Assembly: GCA_964392615.1 (NCBI GenBank)
Contig: CAYMRB010000006.1
Span: 1-59,320, forward strand
Direction: 5' to 3'
Length of the DNA stretch: 59,320 bases
DNA from: CAYMRB01 sp964392615
GTDB taxonomy: Bacteria > Planctomycetota > UBA8108
A model generated the notes under the pieces. It did no database searches and was not told the DNA's origin. It saw only the letters and a list, made by a program, of their open reading frames with translations. Made by a program: the position numbers and the translations under genes. Positions 1-8,928 of the stretch are shown in pieces; the stretch's first letter is position 1, and every line of letters begins with the position of its first letter.

Positions 1-100
1 AGACGCAGGGCCGGAACAGGATCCGAGCGCGATCTACCGCCTCTTCGAGGAGTACCGGGCCGTGGAGATCGATACGCGCTGCGAGGAGGAGCGATCATGA
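1..100 (+). CDS. actD: ActD C-terminus (DUF3341), partial
   Basis: Only the last 32 codons lie in the window, read from base 2 to a TGA at 98-100. The tail is charged and ends with a Phe-Glu-Glu-Tyr-Arg-Ala-Val-Glu-Ile-like segment. That resembles the end of DUF3341 proteins, the membrane subunit ActD of Alternative Complex III (quinol:electron acceptor oxidoreductase). The stop overlaps the next start (ATGA, 97-100), so the genes are probably translationally coupled. The assignment rests mainly on gene order, since actD normally precedes actE and actF, and less on the short tail itself. The upstream genes of the operon are outside the window. Confidence 0.6.
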   Translation, partial: DAGPEQDPSAIYRLFEEYRAVEIDTRCEEERS

Positions 101-732
101 GCGCGGAGCGGACAGAGCGCACCGGACGGCTCGGAATCGCGAGGCCCCTGCTCGGCGTCGGAATCGTCGTCGTGGTCGCGGCACACTTCGTCATCGACTC
201 CGATCCTAGCCAGCGTCATTGGCAATTCCTGCCCGAGATGGACGCGTCCGTGCCGTGGGAGTCGCAGGGCAGCAAGGAAGATCAGCCCACGCTGCGGCTT
301 CCGGCTCCCGGGACCGCCGCGGTCGGGTATCCGCCGTTTCGCTACGCGGCGACGCCGGAAGACGCGCTGCGCGCCGGTGCCGAACTGTCGAATCCGCTCG
401 ATCCCAGCGACGCGAGCGATTCGGCGCGAGGCGAATTCGTCTACGACACGTTTTGCGCGGTATGCCATGGCGCGAGTGGCGACGGCAAGGGCTCCGTCAC
501 GTCGCGCGGAGTGCCACCGCCGCCTTCGCTGCTCGCCCAGCATGCGCTCGATATGAAGGACGGTCAGATGGTCCACGTGATCACGCTCGGCCAGGGCAAT
601 ATGGCCCCGTACGCGTCGCAGGTCGAGCGAATGGATCGCTGGCGCGCGGTCCTGCACATTCGAACGCTGCAGAAGCGATCGCTGCAGGAATCGTCCGAGG
701 ACGCGAATGCCGGAGGCACGGAAGGGAGATGA
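97..732 (+). CDS. actE: ActE, mono-haem cytochrome c subunit of Alternative Complex III
   Basis: A 211-residue protein with an N-terminal hydrophobic anchor (about residues 12-30) and one c-type haem site, CAVCHG (Cys120, Cys123, His124). A GNMAPY motif with Met169 is the likely sixth haem ligand. In Alternative Complex III this subunit passes electrons from quinol oxidation towards a cytochrome c or terminal oxidase on the outer face of the cytoplasmic membrane. The start is the ATG that overlaps the actD stop. The C-terminus overlaps actF in an ATGATG arrangement at 729-734. Size, single haem and the position between an ActD-like tail and an ActF-like polytopic protein fit the family. A generic cytochrome c is the alternative, but the context makes it unlikely. 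Confidence 0.85.
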   Translation: MSAERTERTGRLGIARPLLGVGIVVVVAAHFVIDSDPSQRHWQFLPEMDASVPWESQGSKEDQPTLRLPAPGTAAVGYPPFRYAATPEDALRAGAELSNPLDPSDASDSARGEFVYDTFCAVCHGASGDGKGSVTSRGVPPPPSLLAQHALDMKDGQMVHVITLGQGNMAPYASQVERMDRWRAVLHIRTLQKRSLQESSEDANAGGTEGR

Positions 733-1934
733 TGCCGCAGTCGACTGCTGATACCACGGTCCACGGCGAGCGCGCGGCCGGCGCCGTGCTGGCAGACGGG
801 TGGATCCGCTCGTTGCTGGTGGTCGCCATCGTCGGGGGAATCGTCGCCATCGCCGGCGTCGTGCTTTGCCCCGAACGCGCCGCCGCGAACGTTCTTCTTT
901 CCGTCTACTACGTGCTGGGTCTCGCACTCGCGGGTCTGCTCTTCGTCGCCTTCCAAAACGTGACGAGCGCGTCGTGGTCCGTCGTGTTGCGCCGCATACC
1001 CGAAGCGATGGCGTCGACGTTGCCCTTGGCGGCAGTCCTCTCGCTCGCCGTCCTCGCGTTGATTCCGACACTCTACGAGTGGAGCCACGCGGATGCCGTC
1101 GCGGCCGACCCGCTGCTGCAGCAGAAGAGCGTCTGGCTCAATCCGACGTTCTTCGCCGGTAGAACGGTATTCTGCGGTCTTCTGTGGCTCCTCTTCGGAG
1201 CCATCCTCGTCAGCGGTCCCCGACGCCGAGAGGCCTCGGGTAACGCCGGCAAGCGCCGCGTCGCCGCGTCGGGCATCTTCCTTGCTCTCTTCGCGATCTC
1301 GTTCTCGGTGCTGACCTTCGACTGGATCATGTCGCTCGAGCCGCACTGGTTCTCGACGATGTTCGCGGTCTACAACTTCGCGGGGCTGTTCCTCGGCGGG
1401 ATGGCCGTCGTCACGTTGTTCGTCATCGTCCTGCGACGAACCGGGCACCTCGACGGTATCGTGACCGAGAACCACCTGCACGACCTCGGCAAGCTGATGT
1501 TCAGCTTCAGCACGTTCTGGGCGTACATCTGGTTCTGCCAGTACATGCTGATCTGGTACGCGAACATCCCCGAGGAGACCTCGCACTTCGTCACGCGCCA
1601 GGCCGACTCGTGGAACGTGGTGTTCCTGACCAACGTGTGCGTCAACTGGGCGATCCCGTTCTTCGTGCTTCTCCCTCGCGGGGCGAAGCGGCGAGAGACC
1701 ACGCTGCTGGCGATCGCGATTCTGCTGATCGTCGGGCGTTGGCTTGACCTCTACCTGATGATCCTGCCGCCCTTCCTCGGCGAAGAGCCCCACTTGGGGA
1801 TCTGGGAGATCCTCCCAGTCGTCAGTGCGCTGTCGTTCTTCGCGCTAGCGTTCTTCCGAGCGCTCGGCAAGGCGAGCATCCTGCCGCCGCGCAGCGATCC
1901 GTACCTCGAGGAAAGCCTGCACCTGCATCAGTAG
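729..1934 (+). CDS. actF: ActF, polytopic membrane subunit of Alternative Complex III
   Basis: A 401-residue integral membrane protein with roughly ten hydrophobic segments. ActF is the polytopic membrane subunit related to NrfD-type proteins that closes the act gene set. Typical features include a YYVLGLA segment in the second helix, a WSHADAVAADPLL loop, and a FSTFWAYIWFCQYMLIWYAN segment near the middle. I chose ATG 729, which overlaps the actE stop (730-732). The in-frame ATG at 732 is an equal candidate, and an AAGGGAG-like ribosome site lies just upstream. Reading further upstream in this frame only translates actE out of frame. The gene converges with the next one after an 11-base gap, with no obvious terminator hairpin between them. 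Confidence 0.85.
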   Translation: MMPQSTADTTVHGERAAGAVLADGWIRSLLVVAIVGGIVAIAGVVLCPERAAANVLLSVYYVLGLALAGLLFVAFQNVTSASWSVVLRRIPEAMASTLPLAAVLSLAVLALIPTLYEWSHADAVAADPLLQQKSVWLNPTFFAGRTVFCGLLWLLFGAILVSGPRRREASGNAGKRRVAASGIFLALFAISFSVLTFDWIMSLEPHWFSTMFAVYNFAGLFLGGMAVVTLFVIVLRRTGHLDGIVTENHLHDLGKLMFSFSTFWAYIWFCQYMLIWYANIPEETSHFVTRQADSWNVVFLTNVCVNWAIPFFVLLPRGAKRRETTLLAIAILLIVGRWLDLYLMILPPFLGEEPHLGIWEILPVVSALSFFALAFFRALGKASILPPRSDPYLEESLHLHQ

Positions 1935-1945
1935 GCTGGACCCGA

Positions 1946-3928
1946 TCACTCCCGGAACGCGACCTTCCCGTCACGGGTCACGGTGCAGACGAACGTCTTG
2001 CCGCCGGCCTCGACGCGCAGCGTGCCGTCGCCCTGCCAGCTCTGCTCGATGAGCCGGTGACCGCCGAGCGTGCGGTATGCGACGTTCTCGTCCGGACTCG
2101 AGAAGTCGCGCTTCTCGCCGTCGCGCCAGACCTCGATCTCGGCGTCGGGACTCCCCCACCGCACCCGCGCGCGACGGCCACCGACTCCGGTGAAGCTCAC
2201 GCCGTCGTTGCCGTCGAGCTCGGGCGCGATCTTCGCGGCGGCCGCGAGGAACGCCTTCGGGTCTCCCTCGTCGACCTCGACCGTGAAGCCCTTGAGACCG
2301 TCGCCTCGCGGTTCCGAGCGCAGCACGCGCGAGTCGACCCATCGCGGCGAGCGCTCGACCTTGCCCTTGTCCTTACCCTTGCGGACCTTCTTCTCCTTGA
2401 CCTGCACGAGCTCGGTCAACTCGTCGTCAGCACGCGGCGCGGTCGCGCGGATCGGCCAGATGGCCGCGGTCGTCTTCTCGTAGCGCAGGAACGTCACGTC
2501 CCCCCGCTTCTCGGTTCGCACGTCCTTCGGCACGAGCCACAGGAACGGGTGCGAGCCATCGCGCGTCACGTAGATCGCGACGTTGCCGCTCTGCGCGACG
2601 GCGCAACGCTTCGCGATCAGGTCCTTCTGGTACTGCACCGATCCGAGCTTCAACGGATCGCTCACGGGCCCCGCGATCGTCGTGTCGGCGCCGCGCGTGC
2701 TGCTGTAGGTCAGCATCTTGAAGCCGTTGATGTCGGGCTCCTGGCTCCCGTGAAGTAACGTGCCGAGCTGGAACGTCTTGCCGATATAGTGCGTCTCGCG
2801 GAAGGACGGTTCCTCGGCATCCGGCGTCTTCCACGCCGCCCACTCCGGCTTGCCCGCGATGATCTCGACCGGACGTTGGAAGTTCTTCCGTGCGAGGTGA
2901 ACAACGGCTGCCGGCGGACGGTACGCGCTCGTGATGACGTGGATCTCGTCCGACTCGAACTCGTGCGGTCCGTGCGGTGCGTCGCCGAACCACAACCACG
3001 TCAGCGCCGGCGCGCTGCCGCCGAACGGATACGGATGGTTGTAGTCGCGTCGCGTCGGGCCGTTGTAGGCGCCACGCCAGTACTTGACGGCGGAAGCGGC
3101 CGCCATCCAATCGAGGGCCGCCTTCGCGAGCAGGCGTACGTCGGGGTCCTTCGCGAAGTCGTAGAGGTTGAGAACCGGCGCCATCGAGTGGCCGAGGTAG
3201 TTCTCCGAGTCCCACTCTCCCATGCCGGCGTAGAACATCGTGACGACGAACTCGATCAGCCGCTCCTCGTAGATCCGGCGCGTCGCCTCGTTGCCGGCCT
3301 CCTCGGCGAGAAGGTAGACCGACGTGTCGCGCATCAGCTTCAGGTTGTCGGTGCTGCGCACGTCGACCCACGAGTTCTTGCCGTCCGGCCCCCAGACCCC
3401 CTTGCCGGTGTACGCGTAGTGCGGCCGGCGCAGCGGGTCCTTCTCGGTGAAGATTCGCGCGGCCTTCTTCATGCGCTCGCGATAGGCTGAATCGAGGACG
3501 GGCTCGAAGAAGAAGTACTTGCGCATCTGGTGCTTCAGCGTGAAGCACGGGAAGTAGTCGATGCCGAGCGTGTGTCGGTTCCACTTGTCCGCCGCCGCGT
3601 CCTCCGCCTGCAGGAACTTGACGGCGCTCTCCTGGTGCCCGCCGAGGATCGACAGCATGGCCCAGCCGTAGCTGCGCTTCTCGTTCTCGAACCAGTTGTT
3701 GCCGTAGTTGCCGGAGCGCGTGGCGCCCCGGATGACGTGGTTCGCCCGGCGCCAGAACGCCTTCTCCCACGCGTCCGGCCAGTCGGCGTTGCGGAAACGC
3801 GCGTCGATCACGGGAAGGTGCACGCGGACCTCACCGGACGCGCTGCGCGTCCAGCGGTCCGCGGCGGGCAGGAAGGTCGGTAGGGCGAGAGCAGCGAGAA
3901 GTAGCAGGAGTTTCTTGTTCGACCTCAT
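1946..3928 (-). CDS. Secreted protein of unknown function, possible alpha/alpha-toroid type
   Basis: A 660-residue protein beginning MRSNKKLLLLLAAL, with a clear signal peptide ending near Ala23. The N-terminal half (about 40-340) is helical and rich in Trp and Tyr. The C-terminal half (about 340-660) looks beta-rich and has a Lys/Arg-rich insertion (KEKKVRKGKDKGK). A helical toroid followed by a beta sandwich is the layout of heparinase/alginate-lyase-like polysaccharide lyases, but I recognise no catalytic motif, so that is only a fold-level guess. The frame stays open far upstream into the neighbour's acidic repeat. The start at 3928 is preferred because a signal peptide follows directly. 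It is probably the last gene of a three-gene operon, and no strong ribosome site is visible before it. Confidence 0.75.
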   Translation of the reverse strand: MRSNKKLLLLLAALALPTFLPAADRWTRSASGEVRVHLPVIDARFRNADWPDAWEKAFWRRANHVIRGATRSGNYGNNWFENEKRSYGWAMLSILGGHQESAVKFLQAEDAAADKWNRHTLGIDYFPCFTLKHQMRKYFFFEPVLDSAYRERMKKAARIFTEKDPLRRPHYAYTGKGVWGPDGKNSWVDVRSTDNLKLMRDTSVYLLAEEAGNEATRRIYEERLIEFVVTMFYAGMGEWDSENYLGHSMAPVLNLYDFAKDPDVRLLAKAALDWMAAASAVKYWRGAYNGPTRRDYNHPYPFGGSAPALTWLWFGDAPHGPHEFESDEIHVITSAYRPPAAVVHLARKNFQRPVEIIAGKPEWAAWKTPDAEEPSFRETHYIGKTFQLGTLLHGSQEPDINGFKMLTYSSTRGADTTIAGPVSDPLKLGSVQYQKDLIAKRCAVAQSGNVAIYVTRDGSHPFLWLVPKDVRTEKRGDVTFLRYEKTTAAIWPIRATAPRADDELTELVQVKEKKVRKGKDKGKVERSPRWVDSRVLRSEPRGDGLKGFTVEVDEGDPKAFLAAAAKIAPELDGNDGVSFTGVGGRRARVRWGSPDAEIEVWRDGEKRDFSSPDENVAYRTLGGHRLIEQSWQGDGTLRVEAGGKTFVCTVTRDGKVAFRE

Positions 3929-3936
3929 GGCACTCA

Positions 3937-4525
<589 letters not shown>

Positions 4526-4533
<8 letters not shown>

Positions 4534-5389
4534 TCGATTCTCCCTTGCTCGTCGCCGCCGCCGAGCGCTCGCGCATCCGTCGCACGGCCTCGGCCCACGG
4601 TCCCTCTGTCGCCGCCATCGATGCCCGGATGTCCCGTACGAGCCAGCCGAGAAGCCTCTCGCGTCGCTGGGACTTCGACTCGCCGTCGTTCGGCTCCCAC
4701 GACTCCTGCTCGCCGTGGAGCGCGACCAGCAGCTGCATCTCCAGCCTGTCGAAGATGACCTGCAAACCGTCGATCATGTCGTCATCGGCCTCTCCGTCGA
4801 TCAGATCCTGTGCCACCGCCAGCTGGAGGGTGATCCAAGGATCATCCGGCTCGCCGAACAGCTCCGCTGCCAGGATCTTGTGCTGCGCGACCTTGCCCCG
4901 GGTCGACGGATCCTGTGGCGCCATGCGCTGCAGAAACCGGGACAGCCGGCCCTCCTCGCAGTCCTCGAGATCGAGCAGGAGATCCGCCGGATCGAGCAGG
5001 TAGACGACCGGATCGCTCAAGTCGCCGTCGTCGAGGTCGACCGCGACGAGATAGCCGCGCTCGAGATCGGCCCCGAACGAGACCATACACCGAGGTCCGA
5101 GCCCCTCGCCGCAGACGGCGGCGTGATCGGCACCGAACACGAGGTCGAACTCGGTCTTGCGCGCGTGACCGTGGCGCGCGATGTCCGACGGCCAGTCGAA
5201 ATCCTCGACGAGCGAGCGGATCGGCTCCGGAAGGTCGATCGGCTTGCCGTCCGCATCGGCGATAGGGCACGCCCTTGGACTCGATCGGCGCATCGCGCCC
5301 AAGACGAGCAGACGTTCGACGACTCTCGAAGAAAGACCGTTCATGCGACCCGTACCCGCAAAGACACTGACGATCACCCGTGCCGACAT
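4526..5389 (-). CDS. SUKH (SMI1/KNR4)-like protein
   Basis: Up to 287 residues. The central part resembles the SUKH superfamily: LPEPIRSLVEDFDWP opens the domain, then comes a FGAD/GYLVAVDLDDGD strand pair, a PVVYLLDP strand and a helix containing FLQRM. SUKH proteins are often immunity proteins of contact-dependent or Rhs-type toxins, but many are orphans with general protein-binding roles. The last ~100 residues are charged and helical. The start is uncertain. ATG 5389 has an AGAGGGG-like site (5399-5405) nine bases upstream, while ATGs at 5344 and 5293 would give shorter proteins without the atypical N-terminus. The gene overlaps the next one by 8 bases. No toxin gene is adjacent; the only Rhs gene in the window is 33 kb away. 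Confidence 0.6.
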
Positions 5390-5748
5390 GAATCGGCGCC
5401 CCTCTGACGATCTACGGACGGCTGGCGAGAATCAACCCCTCCCTGGGCGTACCAGCGGAGTGCGAGAACCATGGGCACGTGAGGAGTGAGGGTGGCGGTG
5501 TCCCTACCGGGTTCCACGCCCGATGCTCCGCGGTGCTCGGTGCGCTCTGCGAACTCTCTGCGTTGAGGTCTTCGCGGGGATAGCCACGAAAGGGCACTGG
5601 GTCGAGGAATACTGTGAATGCGGCGACGAAGGCGGATCGTATCCCGACCTCGCAGTTCCGCTGGTGCCTCCCTCACCCGGGCCCGACAGCTGCAACGAAG
5701 TCCCTTGTCGGCTACGCTGGACTCTACCCCCGGCATCAGGAGATCCCC
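5390..5748. other. Divergent intergenic region
   Basis: This 359-base gap separates two divergent genes and must carry both promoters. I see no convincing gene. The long frames through it start with out-of-frame arginine/serine-rich sequence. A ribosome site, AGGAG, lies about six bases before ATG 5749, and a TACGCT hexamer at 5713-5718 could be a weak -10 element. The CTCTGCG-type repeat at 5524-5600 is listed separately. Confidence 0.6.
5524..5600. repeat. Degenerate CTCTGCG-type periodic element
   Basis: Short units related to CTCYGCG recur about every 10-12 bases (CTCCGCGG, CTCTGCGAA, CTCTGCGTTG, CTTCGCGG) and are followed by CCACGAA and GGCAC. From memory, similar noncoding patterns with CTCTGCG and CACGAA units occur dispersed in many bacterial genomes. 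I see only one copy in this window, so calling it a dispersed repeat is an inference. Confidence 0.35.
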
Positions 5749-8700
5749 ATGCGCCAACGTCCAGCCTCGCTGCCGTCGCCGCTTGCCGCGCTCGTCCTCT
5801 CCGCGTCTCTCGCTTCGACCGCCACCGCGGGCGAGGACGTCGCCGCGTTCCTCGCGAAGATCGACCATCCCCGCGGCGTCTGCGTCGTCCTCGCCGATGC
5901 CGACGGTGATCTCGCACTCGACATCGCGAAGCGTAGCGAGCTGCTCGTGTACACGCAGCTCGCCGACGATGCTCGTGTCGACGCGGCGCGTCGCGCTGCT
6001 CTCGCGGCCGGAATCGACGCGTCCCGCTTCCAGGTCGACCGCGGCCCACCCGATCGGCTCGCGCTTGCTGACAACATCGCGAACGCGGTGATCGTGTCCG
6101 GCCACGCATCGCGCGATCCCGTGTCGAGGCACGCCCTGGCGGAATACATGCGCGTGCTCGCACCGCGCGGTCGTGTGATCGCCGGCGACCACGCGATCCG
6201 CAAGCCCGTTCCGGAAGGTCTCGACGATTGGAGCCACCCGTACCACGGCCCCGACAACAACACGCTGTCGCGTGACCGCGTCATCCGCGCGCCGTACGCG
6301 ACACAGTTCCTCGCCGACCCTCGCTACGCTCCCGCTCCGCAGGTCGCCGTCGGGGCTGGCGGTCGTCTGTTCAAGGCGTTCGGTCACGTCGCATGGCACG
6401 AGCGCGAGGAGCCGTTCCTCAACACACTCGCCGCGTTCGACGGCTTCAACGGCACGCTCCTCTGGAAGAAGGCGCTGCCGGAAGGCTACATGATCCACCG
6501 CAACACGATCGCCGCGACCGACGACGTCCTCTACGTCGGCGGCGAGCAGTCGTGTCGGCGCATCGACACCGCGACCGGCGGGCTCATCGACGAGCTCCGT
6601 CCCCCGGCCGACATCGCCGGCGGCACGTTTTGGAAGTGGCTCGCGATCGAGGACGGCGTGCTCTACGCGCTTATCGGCGCGCAGGAGCCCAAGGACCGCA
6701 CGATGCGTTGGAAGCGTCGCGCGCACGGCTGGCCGTGGAACGAGATCTCGAAGGGCTACAACGTGCCAGAGCATCCGTGGGGCTACGGCCGCACGCTCGT
6801 CGCGATGCGCCCTGGCGACGGCAAGGTCCTGTGGCATCACCGCGAGGCCGAGCCCGCCGACGCACGCGCGCTGTGCATGAAGAACGGTCGCATCTTCCTG
6901 TTTCGATTCGGCTCGTACCTGACGGCCATCGATGCGAAGAACGGCAAGGAGCTGTGGCGTCGCACGAAGGAGAGCGCGCCGAAGCTGTTCTCGTCCATCG
7001 GCGCGCAATTGCCGCGTCAGGGCTGGCAGACGAATTGGCGCACGACGTGCTATCTGAAGGCGGGTGACGGCGTGATCTACTTCGCCGGGCCGCAGGTCGG
7101 CAGACTGCTCGCCGTCTCCGCCGAGGACGGCCGCGTCCTCTGGCAAGACCCGTACGACAACTACCAACTCATCATCCGCGACGACGCGGTCTGGGCGATC
7201 AGCGGACCGTGGGGCAACAACGTCAGCAAGGTGTTCGAGCCCCGCACCGGCAAGGTGCTGGCCGAGCTGCCGACCGGACGCCGCGCGTGCACGCGACCGT
7301 CCGCGACATCCGACAGCATCCTGTTTCGCGCAATGGGCGGCTCGGTGCGCCTCGACCGCGACAGCGGGCAACCGCGCTGGATCTCGCCGATGCGTCCGCA
7401 ATGCCAGGACGGCGTGACGATCGCGAACGGCCAACTGTACTGGTGGCCGTACACGTGCGATTGTCAGCTGACGCTGTACGGCGTGATCAGCCTCGGCGCG
7501 GCCGATCCCGACGGCCCGCCGCGCGGCAGCGGCACCGAGCACGTCGAGCGATCGGCACGCGACGCGGCGACTCTCCTCGACGCGTCCGCAGCCGACTGGC
7601 CCACCTACCGCGCCAACAACGAGCGCACGGCGACGACCGCGGCGCGGCTTCCGACGAAGGACGTCGCGACACTGTGGACCGCGAGCGCATGCGCTCCGAC
7701 GAAGGCGCGACCGACCGCACCGGTCGCGGCGGGCGGCATGGTGTTCTACGGCGACGTCGACGGCGTCGTTCGCGCGCTCGACGCCTCCAGCGGCAAGGAA
7801 CGCTGGAGCGTGCGCACGGGCGGCGAGGTGCGTTGGCCGCCGACGATCGACTCCGATCGCGCGTACTTCGGCTCCGCCGACGGCTACGTGTACGTCCACG
7901 AGGCCGCGACCGGTCGATCGCTGTGGCGATTCCGCGCCGCGCCGGCCGCGCGCAAGATTCCGGTCTACGGTCGCCTGATGTCGACGTGGCCGGCAGCGAG
8001 CGGTGTCCTCGTCGACAAGGACGTCGCGTACGTCGCGGCGGGGCTCGTCAACTACGACGGCACGTACATCTACGCGCTCGACGCGGCGAACGGCACCGTC
8101 AAGTGGCGCAACGACACGTCCGGCCATCTCGATCCGGTGGCGAAGACCGGCGTCAGCGTGCAGGGGCACCTTCTGCTCCACGGTGACAAGCTCTACCTGG
8201 CCGGCGGCAACGCGGTGTCGCCCGCCGTGTACAGCGTCCGCGACGGTTACTGCTTCAACGACCCGAAGCCGCTGGCGCGCTGCGAGTCGACGAGCCCGCG
8301 CGGCGAGGAGCTCTACCTCGTCGGCGATCGCGTCATCGCGTGCGGTCGGCCGTTCTACTCGCGTCCCGAGGACACGGTGTACGACCACACGGTCACGAAG
8401 AAGCTCCTGCACGCATCGAACGGCGAACGCGACGTCGTCTGGATCGATCAGAACCGTCTGGCGGTGTACGAGCCGCTGAAGCGCGAGTGGCTGTCGCGCT
8501 GCGTGACCGACGAGAAGGTCCCCCGACACGTCACGCAGGCGTGGGGCAACTTTCAGGTGCCCGCGAAACCGCTGTGGCAGCAGGACACACCCGGCGGCGT
8601 AGCACTGGCGGTCTCGCGATTCGCCGTGGTGGTCGCGACCCGCGACCGGGTCGAGGCGCGAGCGCTCGGATCCGGCCAGCTCCTCTGGGCCGTCCCGCTG

Positions 8701-8799
8701 CCGGCCGCCCCGGTGCCGTGGGGCCTCGCGGTGGACCGCGACGGTCGCGCCATCGTGACGCTCGTCGACGGCCGAGTCGTGGCCATCGGAGCCCGTTGA
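5749..8799 (+). CDS. Exported methyltransferase-like / PQQ-type beta-propeller protein
   Basis: A 1016-residue protein with a signal peptide (MRQRPASLPSPLAALVLSAS, cleavage near residue 27). Residues ~30-150 form a Rossmann-like segment resembling a class I methyltransferase, ending in VLAPRGRVIAGD, but the glycine-rich SAM motif is poorly kept. A DDWSHPYHGPDNN motif follows near residue 162. The rest is an eight-bladed-type propeller with repeated G-x-x-L-W blades such as GTLLWKK, GKVLWHH, GKELWRR, GRVLWQD, GKERWSV and GRSLWRF. It may bind a ligand or act as a periplasmic scaffold. No dehydrogenase catalytic set is evident, so alcohol dehydrogenase activity should not be assumed. The start is fixed by AGGAG just upstream and the signal peptide. 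The protein at 22099-25137 has the same architecture. Confidence 0.85.
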   Translation: MRQRPASLPSPLAALVLSASLASTATAGEDVAAFLAKIDHPRGVCVVLADADGDLALDIAKRSELLVYTQLADDARVDAARRAALAAGIDASRFQVDRGPPDRLALADNIANAVIVSGHASRDPVSRHALAEYMRVLAPRGRVIAGDHAIRKPVPEGLDDWSHPYHGPDNNTLSRDRVIRAPYATQFLADPRYAPAPQVAVGAGGRLFKAFGHVAWHEREEPFLNTLAAFDGFNGTLLWKKALPEGYMIHRNTIAATDDVLYVGGEQSCRRIDTATGGLIDELRPPADIAGGTFWKWLAIEDGVLYALIGAQEPKDRTMRWKRRAHGWPWNEISKGYNVPEHPWGYGRTLVAMRPGDGKVLWHHREAEPADARALCMKNGRIFLFRFGSYLTAIDAKNGKELWRRTKESAPKLFSSIGAQLPRQGWQTNWRTTCYLKAGDGVIYFAGPQVGRLLAVSAEDGRVLWQDPYDNYQLIIRDDAVWAISGPWGNNVSKVFEPRTGKVLAELPTGRRACTRPSATSDSILFRAMGGSVRLDRDSGQPRWISPMRPQCQDGVTIANGQLYWWPYTCDCQLTLYGVISLGAADPDGPPRGSGTEHVERSARDAATLLDASAADWPTYRANNERTATTAARLPTKDVATLWTASACAPTKARPTAPVAAGGMVFYGDVDGVVRALDASSGKERWSVRTGGEVRWPPTIDSDRAYFGSADGYVYVHEAATGRSLWRFRAAPAARKIPVYGRLMSTWPAASGVLVDKDVAYVAAGLVNYDGTYIYALDAANGTVKWRNDTSGHLDPVAKTGVSVQGHLLLHGDKLYLAGGNAVSPAVYSVRDGYCFNDPKPLARCESTSPRGEELYLVGDRVIACGRPFYSRPEDTVYDHTVTKKLLHASNGERDVVWIDQNRLAVYEPLKREWLSRCVTDEKVPRHVTQAWGNFQVPAKPLWQQDTPGGVALAVSRFAVVVATRDRVEARALGSGQLLWAVPLPAAPVPWGLAVDRDGRAIVTLVDGRVVAIGAR

Positions 8800-8870
8800 C
8801 GGGAGAGAAGGCTGTCCGTGATGAAATAGCGTGAAAGACTCGTCCGTTCGCGACGAACTACCTTGTGGCC

Positions 8871-8894
8871 CGAGGTCCATTCGCGATGACCTCG
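8871..8894. other. Short inverted repeat upstream of 8929
   Basis: CGAGGTC (8871-8877) pairs with GACCTCG (8888-8894) across a 10-base loop, 35 bases before the start at 8929. It could be an operator or a weak hairpin terminator for the preceding gene. There is no T-tract. The rest of the 129-base gap shows nothing except a GGAGG ribosome site at 8919-8923. Confidence 0.3.
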
Positions 8895-8928
8895 AGCGAT
8901 CGACAAGCACCTCTCGCTGGAGGGTCTC

